From Calditrichaceae bacterium (lineage in GTDB: Bacteria; Calditrichota; Calditrichia; Calditrichales; Calditrichaceae), in assembly GCA_024763405.1 (NCBI GenBank), contig JANTFQ010000027.1:1-13626 (forward strand): a stretch of 13,626 bases of DNA. Direction: 5' to 3'. The first letter of the stretch is position 1. Each line of letters starts with the position of its first letter. Positions 1-7,554 of this stretch are shown here, in pieces. A program made the position numbers and the translations under genes. The notes beneath the pieces are model-generated. The model did no database searches and had not been told where the DNA came from. It worked only from the letters and a program-made list of their open reading frames with translations.

Positions 1-198
1 TTCGGAAATATCATATTTAGCAATCAATTGGTTCAGCCAGGGAAACTGTGTCTCGGGGTGCCCGTTATTGTTGCGAATTTCCAATTGAGGCAAATCTTTG
101 TTTAAACAAAACAAAGCGATGTTTTTTTGATAAACATCCTTTGCAAATACCGATTGTCCGACAATCAATATACCCATTAATATTAACTTAAATCTCAT
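1..198 (-). CDS. Secreted protein, N-terminal 66 codons only (possible peptidase propeptide)
   Basis: An open frame starts at an ATG at 198 and runs off the left edge without a stop. The SD-like GGATGGAG lies just upstream. Residues 1-19 form a signal peptide: MRFK, a hydrophobic core (LILMGILIVG), then QSVFA before K20. The mature start (DVYQKNIALFCLNKD, then LNQLIAKYDISE) is of the kind seen before the inhibitor-like propeptide of secreted subtilisin-type (S8) peptidases in FCB bacteria. That resemblance is from memory and no catalytic region is visible. It lies downstream of the PorV-like gene but is separated from it by a strong hairpin, so it is probably transcribed on its own. Translation and export signals are convincing; the function is open. 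Confidence 0.6.
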   Translation of the reverse strand, partial: MRFKLILMGILIVGQSVFAKDVYQKNIALFCLNKDLPQLEIRNNNGHPETQFPWLNQLIAKYDISE

Positions 199-210
199 TA
201 TTCTCCATCC

Positions 211-227
211 TTAGTTTATAAAACTAA
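211..227. promoter_or_regulatory. Perfect short inverted repeat upstream of the left-edge gene
   Basis: TTAGTTT and AAACTAA form 7-bp perfect arms around a 3-nt centre, 13 nt upstream of the start at 198 and just before its SD. It could be a 5' UTR hairpin, an operator, or simply part of an AT-rich promoter region. No regulator is identifiable. Confidence 0.3.
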
Positions 228-284
228 TCTATTCGGTAACATGACTTTTTTCACGGTGCCCCTGCCACAAAATCCAAATGGTAT

Positions 285-318
285 AATACCAAAAAGGGCT
301 GCTGCCCTTTTTGGTATT
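285..318 (-). terminator. Strong hairpin terminator after the PorV-family gene
   Basis: A 15-bp perfect stem (285-299 pairing with 304-318) closes a 4-nt loop. It has a GGGC core next to the loop flanked by an A5/T5 run and AATACC/GGTATT. It starts 33 nt past the stop codon at 351. There is no clean T-tract after the stem on the minus strand, because the T-rich part lies inside the stem. It may therefore act as a stabilising 3' end as well as a terminator. Confidence 0.7.
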
Positions 319-350
319 TATGCATTTATTACTGGTCTGACAAGTGCTTA

Positions 351-1370
351 TTAAAAAGAAAATTCAAGACTATAATTATGAATTTTCCCTAACATACCCA
401 TATCATTATAGGCATAATCCAATCGGGCGCCAATTCCGATTTTCGTAAAATCCAGGCCAATTCCTGCGGTAAAACCAGCCTCATCATAGTTTTCCTTATA
501 ACCGGCACGGATTGCGAAGATACTGTTCCATTCGTATTCTGCGCCAAAGTTATAATGCAGCAAATGATCAACCGGGTCATTCCCCTCTACACTTAGGGTA
601 ATACGGTTTTTTTCACTGGTAATGATTTCTGAATTTTTACCCATGATATCCATAGCGGCACCCAGGCGGAACAGCAATGGTATTGGCCATTCTTCAGTTC
701 GCAGCCTGGCCCCGGTGGGGTAAGAAATTCCCGTTATATCATTTTCCTGCTGATAGTTCAGATTTGCCCCGTCGAATTTCATTTTTCCACCAAAATTCGC
801 CAGCACCATTCCAATCTTCAGGCCATAGATACCGGTGTTAAATTGCGACCCGATATCAAAAGCCGCAGTAGATGCTTCCGCTCTATCGAGTCGTTCGGAG
901 ATATATTTAACCGTCACTCCCAGGACAAAACGTTCGGTAACCCTACGGGATACGGTTAATCCCCAGGCCATATGGGAGGTAGAAAAATACGACCCTGTCC
1001 CCTCCGGTTCTTCAATCGTGGTTCGTTCAATATCTCCGGATGAGAGATATAACAGCGAGACGCCAATGGTCGTATTCTCATCAATTGGCGCTACAGCGCC
1101 GATAAAATTATGTTTAATGCCTGCATATAAATCAAGCTGTGATACCGCAACGGCGGTATGGCCGATTTTTTGAATTCCGGCCGGGTTCCAGTACATCGAG
1201 TGTACGCCGTCCGCCAAAGCGGTATATGCATCGCCAAGTGCGATTCCGCGCGAGCCAATGCCTATTTTTAGGAACTGAGCCGTTCCCGTTGCGACTTTTG
1301 ACAACTCGCCCTGAGCAAACAACGAAACATTCAGAACGAGAAATGCAGCCAATGTCAATTTAAATTTCAT
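351..1370 (-). CDS. PorV/PorQ-family outer-membrane beta-barrel protein
   Basis: This 339-aa protein starts with a signal peptide (residues 1-20, ending SLFAQ). The family hallmark follows at about residues 30-66: AQFLKIGIGSRGIALGDAY, then ALADGVHSMYWNPAGI. The rest alternates polar and hydrophobic strands and ends in aromatic LEFSF, as outer-membrane barrels do. In Bacteroidetes, PorV is a FadL-like barrel that carries T9SS cargo to the attachment complex; many relatives in other FCB phyla are uncharacterised. I chose the ATG at 1370 over the GTG at 1376: AGGAG sits 5 nt before the ATG but overlaps the GTG. It is the last gene of the operon with the TonB receptor and the 1072-aa secreted protein, 8 nt after the latter's stop. 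A role in exporting or holding its neighbour is inference. Confidence 0.85.
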   Translation of the reverse strand: MKFKLTLAAFLVLNVSLFAQGELSKVATGTAQFLKIGIGSRGIALGDAYTALADGVHSMYWNPAGIQKIGHTAVAVSQLDLYAGIKHNFIGAVAPIDENTTIGVSLLYLSSGDIERTTIEEPEGTGSYFSTSHMAWGLTVSRRVTERFVLGVTVKYISERLDRAEASTAAFDIGSQFNTGIYGLKIGMVLANFGGKMKFDGANLNYQQENDITGISYPTGARLRTEEWPIPLLFRLGAAMDIMGKNSEIITSEKNRITLSVEGNDPVDHLLHYNFGAEYEWNSIFAIRAGYKENYDEAGFTAGIGLDFTKIGIGARLDYAYNDMGMLGKIHNYSLEFSF

Positions 1371-1375
1371 GTCCA

Positions 1376-1381
1376 CTCCTA
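1376..1381 (-). promoter_or_regulatory. Stop codon overlapping the SD (TAGGAG), which fixes the start at 1370
   Basis: TAGGAG contains the TAG stop of the 1072-aa protein and the AGGAG ribosome-binding site of the PorV-family gene. This implies translational coupling, with a ribosome finishing one gene positioned on the SD of the next. The same hexanucleotide is used at 12001-12006. Confidence 0.7.
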
Positions 1382-4300
1382 TTTGATAAGTACAAATTTT
1401 CCGGTTGTTTTCTTTCCATTATCAGCTTCTACCACAAAAACATACAATCCGGGGGCAGCATCCTGCCGGTTGGATGTAAGTAAATCCCAGTCTTCGCTGC
1501 CATCACTGGAACTTTCGTGGCGAATCTTCACAACCCGTTCACCAACTACTGTAAAAACATGAATCCAGCACTTATCCGGTAAATTCGTAAACTGTATTTT
1601 CCTGACAAAATCATCTTTTTCCCAGGCAGCATGTACAATATATGGATTTGGCACAACCTTTACATTATTAAGGGTTGTATCTTTTACGGTTTCCACATTA
1701 AATACTTCATCTGTTTCAACACGGAAAGCGTCACCATGTTCAAATGGTTTTCGTACAGGAATCACCATCACATCGCCCGCCTGGGGTCGGGTATCCGCAG
1801 GAAGTGTTTCACCGGTATTTGGATCCACTGTTCCCGGCTCAATCCAGTCCCACTTAAACACGAGTGTTTTAATTTCGTTACCGGGAATATCCGGAAGGGT
1901 ATCTTCATACACATAGTACTGTTGTTCGTTGTTCCACTCATCACCGCGCGACGCTGCTAAAGTTCCTTTCAGATTCGTCACCGTATTCCAAACCTGGAAT
2001 GGTACCATGTGCAACAATCTTCCGCCTGGCTTTCTCCTGAAAACCGAATCCACATCATCCGTAAAAAAACGAATTTCGTAATCGCTTCGTGTTTTTACAG
2101 AACGGGAATTAAATTTTACTATAGAAAGACGATAAGTACCAACAGAGCCTTCTTTCCAGTACACATCTTCCGGAGCGATATTGATAGTCGTACTCATCTG
2201 AATATTCCAACTGATTCCATCAAAAATAGGCGGAGCATCCGGTTCTACAAAATCGACGGAATATTCTTTACTATCAGTAACGAGTGTATCACCTGTTGTA
2301 ATATCCAGAATAGTAAACGATTGAGAATTATCAACAATAATTGTACTATCTTCATCCTCATACTGCGCATCAAACTGGATTTCATAGGTATCACCGGTAA
2401 CTTCCGGAGGCGAAACAACCTCCACATCAAAAACGCCTGTACCGGTCGTTCCCGGAAGTTTATCAACTTTCAAATTTTTCAGTTCCGTATTGCTTGCACC
2501 ACGGTGCGGAATTACCTTCACAATATGATCCAGATAAGAACTATTTGAAAGCAGATTTTCCAGTGATGGGATATTAAAAGTTAAACCCATTTCAGCCGCT
2601 TTATTATCCGGATCATACACGGGATCGCCCGGAATAAAACCGCGGTCATAAGCGCACACGGCATACAAATATTCAACACCGTTCAACACATCCGTATCTG
2701 TGTATTTAAAAGACAAACCTGAATTAGAGCCAAGATTCCGGTGCGGCGCCAGAGGTTCAAACCCGCTTATATCATTATCCAAATCATATTGAGCAATGGG
2801 ATCCCAGTATTGGGTACGGGATTGGGGATCATATTCTCTTGTACCCCAGGTCTTACCATTATCTGTACTCTTGTAAATCCGGTATCCTTCAAAATCCTTA
2901 TAGCCGGTAATAATATCTTCATCCTCTTTGGACTCCGAATTCCAGTACAAGGTAATTGCCCGATCTCCTTCTCTCGCTGTCACGACCGGCGCCGCCGGTG
3001 CGCGGGCGCCCTGATAATTATTATCATACATCAACTGCGCCACATCCGCATTAATACGTAAATCCGCCGTATCCTGCCCCATCATCACAGCAAATGAAAA
3101 TGGCACGGAATCACCTGCAGCGATACTAAATGGTCCCGAGGACATGATGAATACACAGTCCAGTCCCTGGGGATAATCAAGCTGCAAACCTTCGATAGAG
3201 TCAAAACGTGGATTCGTTTCTCCCGCAACAATAGCTTCGCCTTCTTTATATTTCCGTGGATGAAAATAGTTTTCCTGATCACTTGCGGTAATACCGAGCG
3301 TATCTCCAGCCATAATTTTATATTGAATTTCTTCTTTATTCGGCTGATACGGAGTTTGTCCATCACCGGAAAATGGTCCATTTACTCCGCCGTCTTTAGC
3401 GCCCGGACGTACATACCAGCTAAACCAGTGCCAACCGGTGAGCCCGAGAGGATCACCAACTTGAATATCAGGCAAACCGTCATCATCTAAATCAACCGGT
3501 TCGGTTGCCTTCGGTGTTTCCAATAATTTTACGGCCGCATAGGCCAGTGGTTCACCACCTGTTTCGGGATATTCAGAGCCGCCGACTAAATCATAAATAT
3601 AACCGAAATCCTGTTGGGTGTTATACCCCATCATATCATCTTCATTCGTCTGACTCAGGCGATATCCATTCAAATCGGTATTATAGGAATCCCCATCAAA
3701 ATAGAACCCGCCATAAACGCCTTCATAATCCCATTGCGAATCGTTATGCAGGTACATTTTAAAGAAAATAATATCCTCAGAAATACTGGCACTGTATGAA
3801 TAAGCCGAAACAGTAGCGCGGATTCCGATGGGATATCCCTGTGTAGTGTCGATATCACGGGTAGCAAAACGGTCATTAAATTCAAAATAGATATCCTGGT
3901 CGGATACGAAGACGCCCTTTAATTCCTCTGGATTATCTGAAGTATCCGCAGGGTCAAGCGCAAAAGGTCCCGGCCAGAACGGTTCTTCATCCCCGGCGGC
4001 ATTCGCCCTAATCGGCCAGGATTCTGGAATATCACTGGTAGCAATCAGTGGATACTGATCTTCGGGATAGGTATACAATCCCTGTTCGCCAAAGTACTGC
4101 CCGGCCGTAGTCATAGGATTATGTAAATAAATCTGAGACTCTTCTTTTGATTCCCAGTCTACCCGATTCGAATTGGATGTACGATCCATCCAGGATTCCG
4201 ATACGGTTGGCCCCCAATAGGTGGTATCGCTGCCAAACGTCTTAAAATCATTATCCTGAATAATGTACATCTCTTTTTTCCCTACGGCCCAGGGATACGG

Positions 4301-4597
4301 ATTTCCATTTTTATCTTTCCCCGGAATACCTACCATCAGGGAAACATCCGGAATATAGGTAAAATTACCCCAGGCAGCGGCCGGGAAGACATCCCAGTCT
4401 ACAAAACGGCCGTAATTCTGAACAGCAATTTTCAGTTTCCCTTTATCCAGATAGGCCCTGGCCCTGGATATAAGCGGATCGTCAACTGAGGTCTTCGAAA
4501 GGGCAATTCCGCTATGCTTTTTAATTGGGTGTCCGGCAAATAGAAGCATCCATGTACCAAACAGTATGATGGCCAATATTTTTATAAAACGTGTCAC
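1379..4597 (-). CDS. Large secreted protein with fibronectin III-like domain and C-terminal sorting domain
   Basis: This 1072-aa protein starts at a GTG preceded by AAAGG with 8-nt spacing; an in-frame TAA, the receptor's stop, lies just upstream. Residues 1-21 are a signal peptide. Residues about 50-530 are a region I do not recognise, rich in aromatics and acidic residues, with an Asp-rich DLDDDGLPD stretch (369-377) that resembles a calcium loop. Residues about 533-660 are fibronectin III-like (GYRIYKSTDNGKTW, then VEYLYAVCAYDRG). Further beta-rich segments follow. Residues about 978-1072 form a sorting domain of the T9SS kind (VKVVPNPY, then VFTVVGERV, APGLYVFVVEADN, TTGKFVLIK). Export across the outer membrane and anchoring at the surface are therefore likely. 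It lies between a TonB-dependent receptor (15 nt) and a PorV-family gene (8 nt). No enzyme motif is visible; ligand binding for the receptor is one possibility. Confidence 0.85.
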   Translation of the reverse strand: MTRFIKILAIILFGTWMLLFAGHPIKKHSGIALSKTSVDDPLISRARAYLDKGKLKIAVQNYGRFVDWDVFPAAAWGNFTYIPDVSLMVGIPGKDKNGNPYPWAVGKKEMYIIQDNDFKTFGSDTTYWGPTVSESWMDRTSNSNRVDWESKEESQIYLHNPMTTAGQYFGEQGLYTYPEDQYPLIATSDIPESWPIRANAAGDEEPFWPGPFALDPADTSDNPEELKGVFVSDQDIYFEFNDRFATRDIDTTQGYPIGIRATVSAYSYSASISEDIIFFKMYLHNDSQWDYEGVYGGFYFDGDSYNTDLNGYRLSQTNEDDMMGYNTQQDFGYIYDLVGGSEYPETGGEPLAYAAVKLLETPKATEPVDLDDDGLPDIQVGDPLGLTGWHWFSWYVRPGAKDGGVNGPFSGDGQTPYQPNKEEIQYKIMAGDTLGITASDQENYFHPRKYKEGEAIVAGETNPRFDSIEGLQLDYPQGLDCVFIMSSGPFSIAAGDSVPFSFAVMMGQDTADLRINADVAQLMYDNNYQGARAPAAPVVTAREGDRAITLYWNSESKEDEDIITGYKDFEGYRIYKSTDNGKTWGTREYDPQSRTQYWDPIAQYDLDNDISGFEPLAPHRNLGSNSGLSFKYTDTDVLNGVEYLYAVCAYDRGFIPGDPVYDPDNKAAEMGLTFNIPSLENLLSNSSYLDHIVKVIPHRGASNTELKNLKVDKLPGTTGTGVFDVEVVSPPEVTGDTYEIQFDAQYEDEDSTIIVDNSQSFTILDITTGDTLVTDSKEYSVDFVEPDAPPIFDGISWNIQMSTTINIAPEDVYWKEGSVGTYRLSIVKFNSRSVKTRSDYEIRFFTDDVDSVFRRKPGGRLLHMVPFQVWNTVTNLKGTLAASRGDEWNNEQQYYVYEDTLPDIPGNEIKTLVFKWDWIEPGTVDPNTGETLPADTRPQAGDVMVIPVRKPFEHGDAFRVETDEVFNVETVKDTTLNNVKVVPNPYIVHAAWEKDDFVRKIQFTNLPDKCWIHVFTVVGERVVKIRHESSSDGSEDWDLLTSNRQDAAPGLYVFVVEADNGKKTTGKFVLIK

Positions 4598-4612
4598 TAT
4601 ACGTACCTTTCT

Positions 4613-7345
4613 TTAAAACGCAATTTCCAATGAAAAATCAATTTGTCTTCTCCGGCTATACATAAAAGGCCGGTCAAACATAGTTTTGGAATAAATTCCT
4701 CTTTCCACCAGACGATTTAGGCGTAACCCGGGATCGGAAGCATTACCCGTAGCAGGCCAAATATCAATTTCATTTTTACGATCAAATACATTTTGCACCA
4801 TAACACCAAAAATCATATCTATACCATATACATTAAAATAGCGGCGTAAATTGAAATTGGTTGTAAAGTTCCACGGACCGCGCTCGGAGTTGGTTTCACC
4901 GGCCACATTTCCAATAACAGGCGTATAAGGCCAGCCGCTAAGCGCCATGGACATTAAGTTAAGCCGTGTTCGTTCAAGCGGGAAGAATCCGAAAACAGAA
5001 GGACCTTCTTTTTTATTTATCTGGTACGAAAGGATTAAACTAATATCATGCGAACGGTCGTAGCCCATTAATATTTCCCTCTTGGGCATTGTACGTGTCG
5101 TTTGCGTTGAACGATAGCCTTCCCACGGATCGGGCCGGTTCGCCGTCGCGCGTGAATAGGTATACTGCAGAACTGCAGAATATTTTCCCGGCACCTGTCT
5201 GCGCACAACAATATCCATGCCCCGGGCCGTTGCATAATCTGTGTTTAAAAAGGTCGTATACGAATACGGAAACTGCGGAATCCGCTCCGTTGACGTTAAA
5301 TTTGAATACTCTTTAGACCAACCAATCACCTGGACAATTGTATTATCATCAACGCCCATATTCACACCAAATTCATAGGCCGTCATATCTTCCATACTCA
5401 AACCGGAATTGCCTACGATCGGCGAATAGGTTTTAATATCCCGTTCTTCATTAATATATTGATTACGGTAGGTTGGCAGCTGGGTAAATTTTCCATACCC
5501 AAAGGTAAAGGTTGCATTATCCGTAATGACATGAGAAAAACCCAAACGCGGACTAAGATTATATTTCCAGTGGGATTTTACCAGTTTTTTGTCTACCGCA
5601 TAGGGGTCGTCCCAATACTCATGATTAGAATTAAACATATCAAGCCGTAATCCAAGATGAATCGTCATATAATCATATTCTATCAAATCCTGAATATAGG
5701 CGGCCGCCTCCTGGGGATGCTTTTTATATTTTTCTTTATACGGCGTTAGCAGCCAGGGAAGCTGAATTTCATCAATCATTATCGTATGCTGCCGATACGA
5801 AGCGCCTATTTTTAACTGGTGATGTTTTGTCGCCTGAGCCAGGATATTCGCAAAGCCTTCATATGTTTCAGCATAATTCTGATGATAATAGCGATCATGA
5901 CCGGATACAATAAATTCATACCAAAAGGGATTGGAATCAAAATGATCAATATCAACTTCCGGTGCGACGTATTCATCAGGGTTCAAATAACGACCGTCTT
6001 CCTTACCGTTATCCGTAACACCGATAAACATTTTTTGATAAAAGCGTGAAAACCGTAAGTCATAAAACACATTCTTTGAAATCTGATGGTTAAACATGAT
6101 GGCCTGGCGGTCGGAGGTCTGTGTATCAATATTACGACCTTCTTCATAGTACAGGTATCCAAAATTAGCTAGGTTCATCGTTCTAAAAACGGTTTTTAAA
6201 TTCCATGACGATATGTCCAGTTTCATCGAATTATTTATACGCCAGCTTAATTTTGAATACAAGTCCCAGCCGGTACGAAAACCCATGGCACGCCATCCGG
6301 CAATCGTATCGAGCTGATTTACAAATTCATTATCTAAATTATAGGGATCAGCCGTATTAAATGTTTGATTATCAAATTTCCAGACCCCATAGGACGAACG
6401 CTGTTTATGCCCCGTTACAATAAATTTTAAATGGTTATTTGTAAACGGCACAGGCCCGCCAAAACCTCCGGAAATCAGACGGTTATCTCGCAGAACATCC
6501 TGCCTTTGCCCTATATCAAAGGGAGCGCTTTTATCTTTACTAAAAAAAGTTGCCGGATTAAATATACGGCCCGGGTTTGAAGTTTGGATACGAATATTCC
6601 CTTGAATTTTATCCCCCCCATCGCGCGTAATCATATTGATCATACTGGAAATAGCGCCACCGTATTCGGCGTCGAAAACGCCCGTTTTAATATCAACCTG
6701 CTCCAACGCAAAATCATTGAGTTGAGTCCATGAATATTTGTGTCCGTAAAACGGATTGGTAATATACATGCCATCGATAGTGTAACCGATTTCACCGGAG
6801 CGTCCGCCGCGTACATGAATTTCTTCAATACCACGATCTTCAAAACCGCTGATACCACGCACGCTACTTTCGATCTGAATAATTCCGGCCTGGGCGGTAA
6901 CAAGTTCCGAAAAATCCTGTACCGGCATGGCCTGAATATCCTCACTCTGGATGGTTATTTTTTTTGTCACCTCATCCTTCTGGACCTTAAAACTTTCTGC
7001 GGTAACAACAATGGTTTCAGCCTCAGAGATATCTTCCGATAACTGAAAATTGAGTTTTGTCGTTTGATCAATAAGAATATTGACGTTGGGGTGCTTAATA
7101 CCCTGATAGCCCACATAGGACACCGAAACAGTATACCTCCCAGCCGGAATATTAATGATATAATATTCTCCGTCTACATCCGTGGAGGCCCCTCTCATAG
7201 TTCCTTCCAAAATAATATTAGCGCCGGCAATCGGTTCTTTGGTAACCGCATCAATAACTATACCGGCTAGTTTGCCTGTCGTTCCCGAAATGGCAATGGA
7301 AACAAGACAGAGCTGGATTATTAATGCAATGAGAAATCGTTTCAT
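4613..7345 (-). CDS. TonB-dependent outer-membrane receptor with carboxypeptidase-regulatory-like domain
   Basis: This 910-aa protein has a signal peptide (1-20). A carboxypeptidase-regulatory-like beta-sandwich spans about 25-102 (GKLAGIVIDAVTKEPIAGA, then DGEYYIINIPAGRYTVSVSYVGY). A TonB-box-like ETIVVTA is at 110-116. The plug domain spans about 120-245, including IHVRGGRSGEIGYTIDGM and VFDAEYGGAISSMINMIT. The remaining 650 residues are a 22-strand-type barrel ending IDFSLEIAF with the terminal Phe typical of outer-membrane proteins. Such receptors import or bind a ligand using energy from TonB/ExbBD, none of which is in the window. The plug has the SusC-like domain order, but no SusD homologue follows; the next gene is the 1072-aa sorting-domain protein. 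The ATG at 7345 is preceded by AAAGG. It is the first gene of its operon, with a 147-nt AT-rich leader region before the upstream terminator. Substrate unknown. Confidence 0.92.
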   Translation of the reverse strand: MKRFLIALIIQLCLVSIAISGTTGKLAGIVIDAVTKEPIAGANIILEGTMRGASTDVDGEYYIINIPAGRYTVSVSYVGYQGIKHPNVNILIDQTTKLNFQLSEDISEAETIVVTAESFKVQKDEVTKKITIQSEDIQAMPVQDFSELVTAQAGIIQIESSVRGISGFEDRGIEEIHVRGGRSGEIGYTIDGMYITNPFYGHKYSWTQLNDFALEQVDIKTGVFDAEYGGAISSMINMITRDGGDKIQGNIRIQTSNPGRIFNPATFFSKDKSAPFDIGQRQDVLRDNRLISGGFGGPVPFTNNHLKFIVTGHKQRSSYGVWKFDNQTFNTADPYNLDNEFVNQLDTIAGWRAMGFRTGWDLYSKLSWRINNSMKLDISSWNLKTVFRTMNLANFGYLYYEEGRNIDTQTSDRQAIMFNHQISKNVFYDLRFSRFYQKMFIGVTDNGKEDGRYLNPDEYVAPEVDIDHFDSNPFWYEFIVSGHDRYYHQNYAETYEGFANILAQATKHHQLKIGASYRQHTIMIDEIQLPWLLTPYKEKYKKHPQEAAAYIQDLIEYDYMTIHLGLRLDMFNSNHEYWDDPYAVDKKLVKSHWKYNLSPRLGFSHVITDNATFTFGYGKFTQLPTYRNQYINEERDIKTYSPIVGNSGLSMEDMTAYEFGVNMGVDDNTIVQVIGWSKEYSNLTSTERIPQFPYSYTTFLNTDYATARGMDIVVRRQVPGKYSAVLQYTYSRATANRPDPWEGYRSTQTTRTMPKREILMGYDRSHDISLILSYQINKKEGPSVFGFFPLERTRLNLMSMALSGWPYTPVIGNVAGETNSERGPWNFTTNFNLRRYFNVYGIDMIFGVMVQNVFDRKNEIDIWPATGNASDPGLRLNRLVERGIYSKTMFDRPFMYSRRRQIDFSLEIAF

Positions 7346-7492
7346 TTAATTCAACCTTTGGTTTTGTCTGAATTAGTCGCTATACAAACTTTATATATCT
7401 AAGCGTTAACCTAAAAAAAGTCTGCAGTTGCATTATTAATAATATTATCGATTATGGAATATAGGAATTGTTTACTTCATTTTCAGATAAAC
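7346..7492 (-). promoter_or_regulatory. Probable promoter region of the receptor operon
   Basis: This AT-rich interval separates the terminator of the 729-aa protein gene from the receptor start, so the operon's promoter should lie here. Read on the minus strand it holds TATATAAAGTTTGTATAG about 40-55 nt before the ATG, which contains TA-rich -10-like hexamers. It also holds a 12-nt palindrome, ATTATTAATAAT, at 7432-7443. No good -35 match is seen, and no single promoter can be assigned with confidence. Confidence 0.35.
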
Positions 7493-7521
7493 AAATGGCA
7501 GACCCTAACAGCCTGCCATTT
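7493..7521 (-). terminator. Hairpin terminator after the Asp-box protein gene
   Basis: A perfect 9-bp stem, AAATGGCAG with CTGCCATTT (7493-7501 with 7513-7521), encloses an 11-nt loop. A T-rich stretch (TTTGTTTATC) follows in the minus-strand direction. It lies about 34 nt past the stop at 7555. It separates this gene from the receptor operon. Confidence 0.65.
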
Positions 7522-7554
7522 ATTTATTCTATTTTATCTTACCGGTTCCCTTAA

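Noticed and set aside
2009..2548. Plus-strand open frame of 179 codons
   Set aside because: It lies wholly inside and antisense to the 1072-aa protein gene, has a composition rich in Ile, Arg, Asn and Phe unlike a real protein, and has no family motif.
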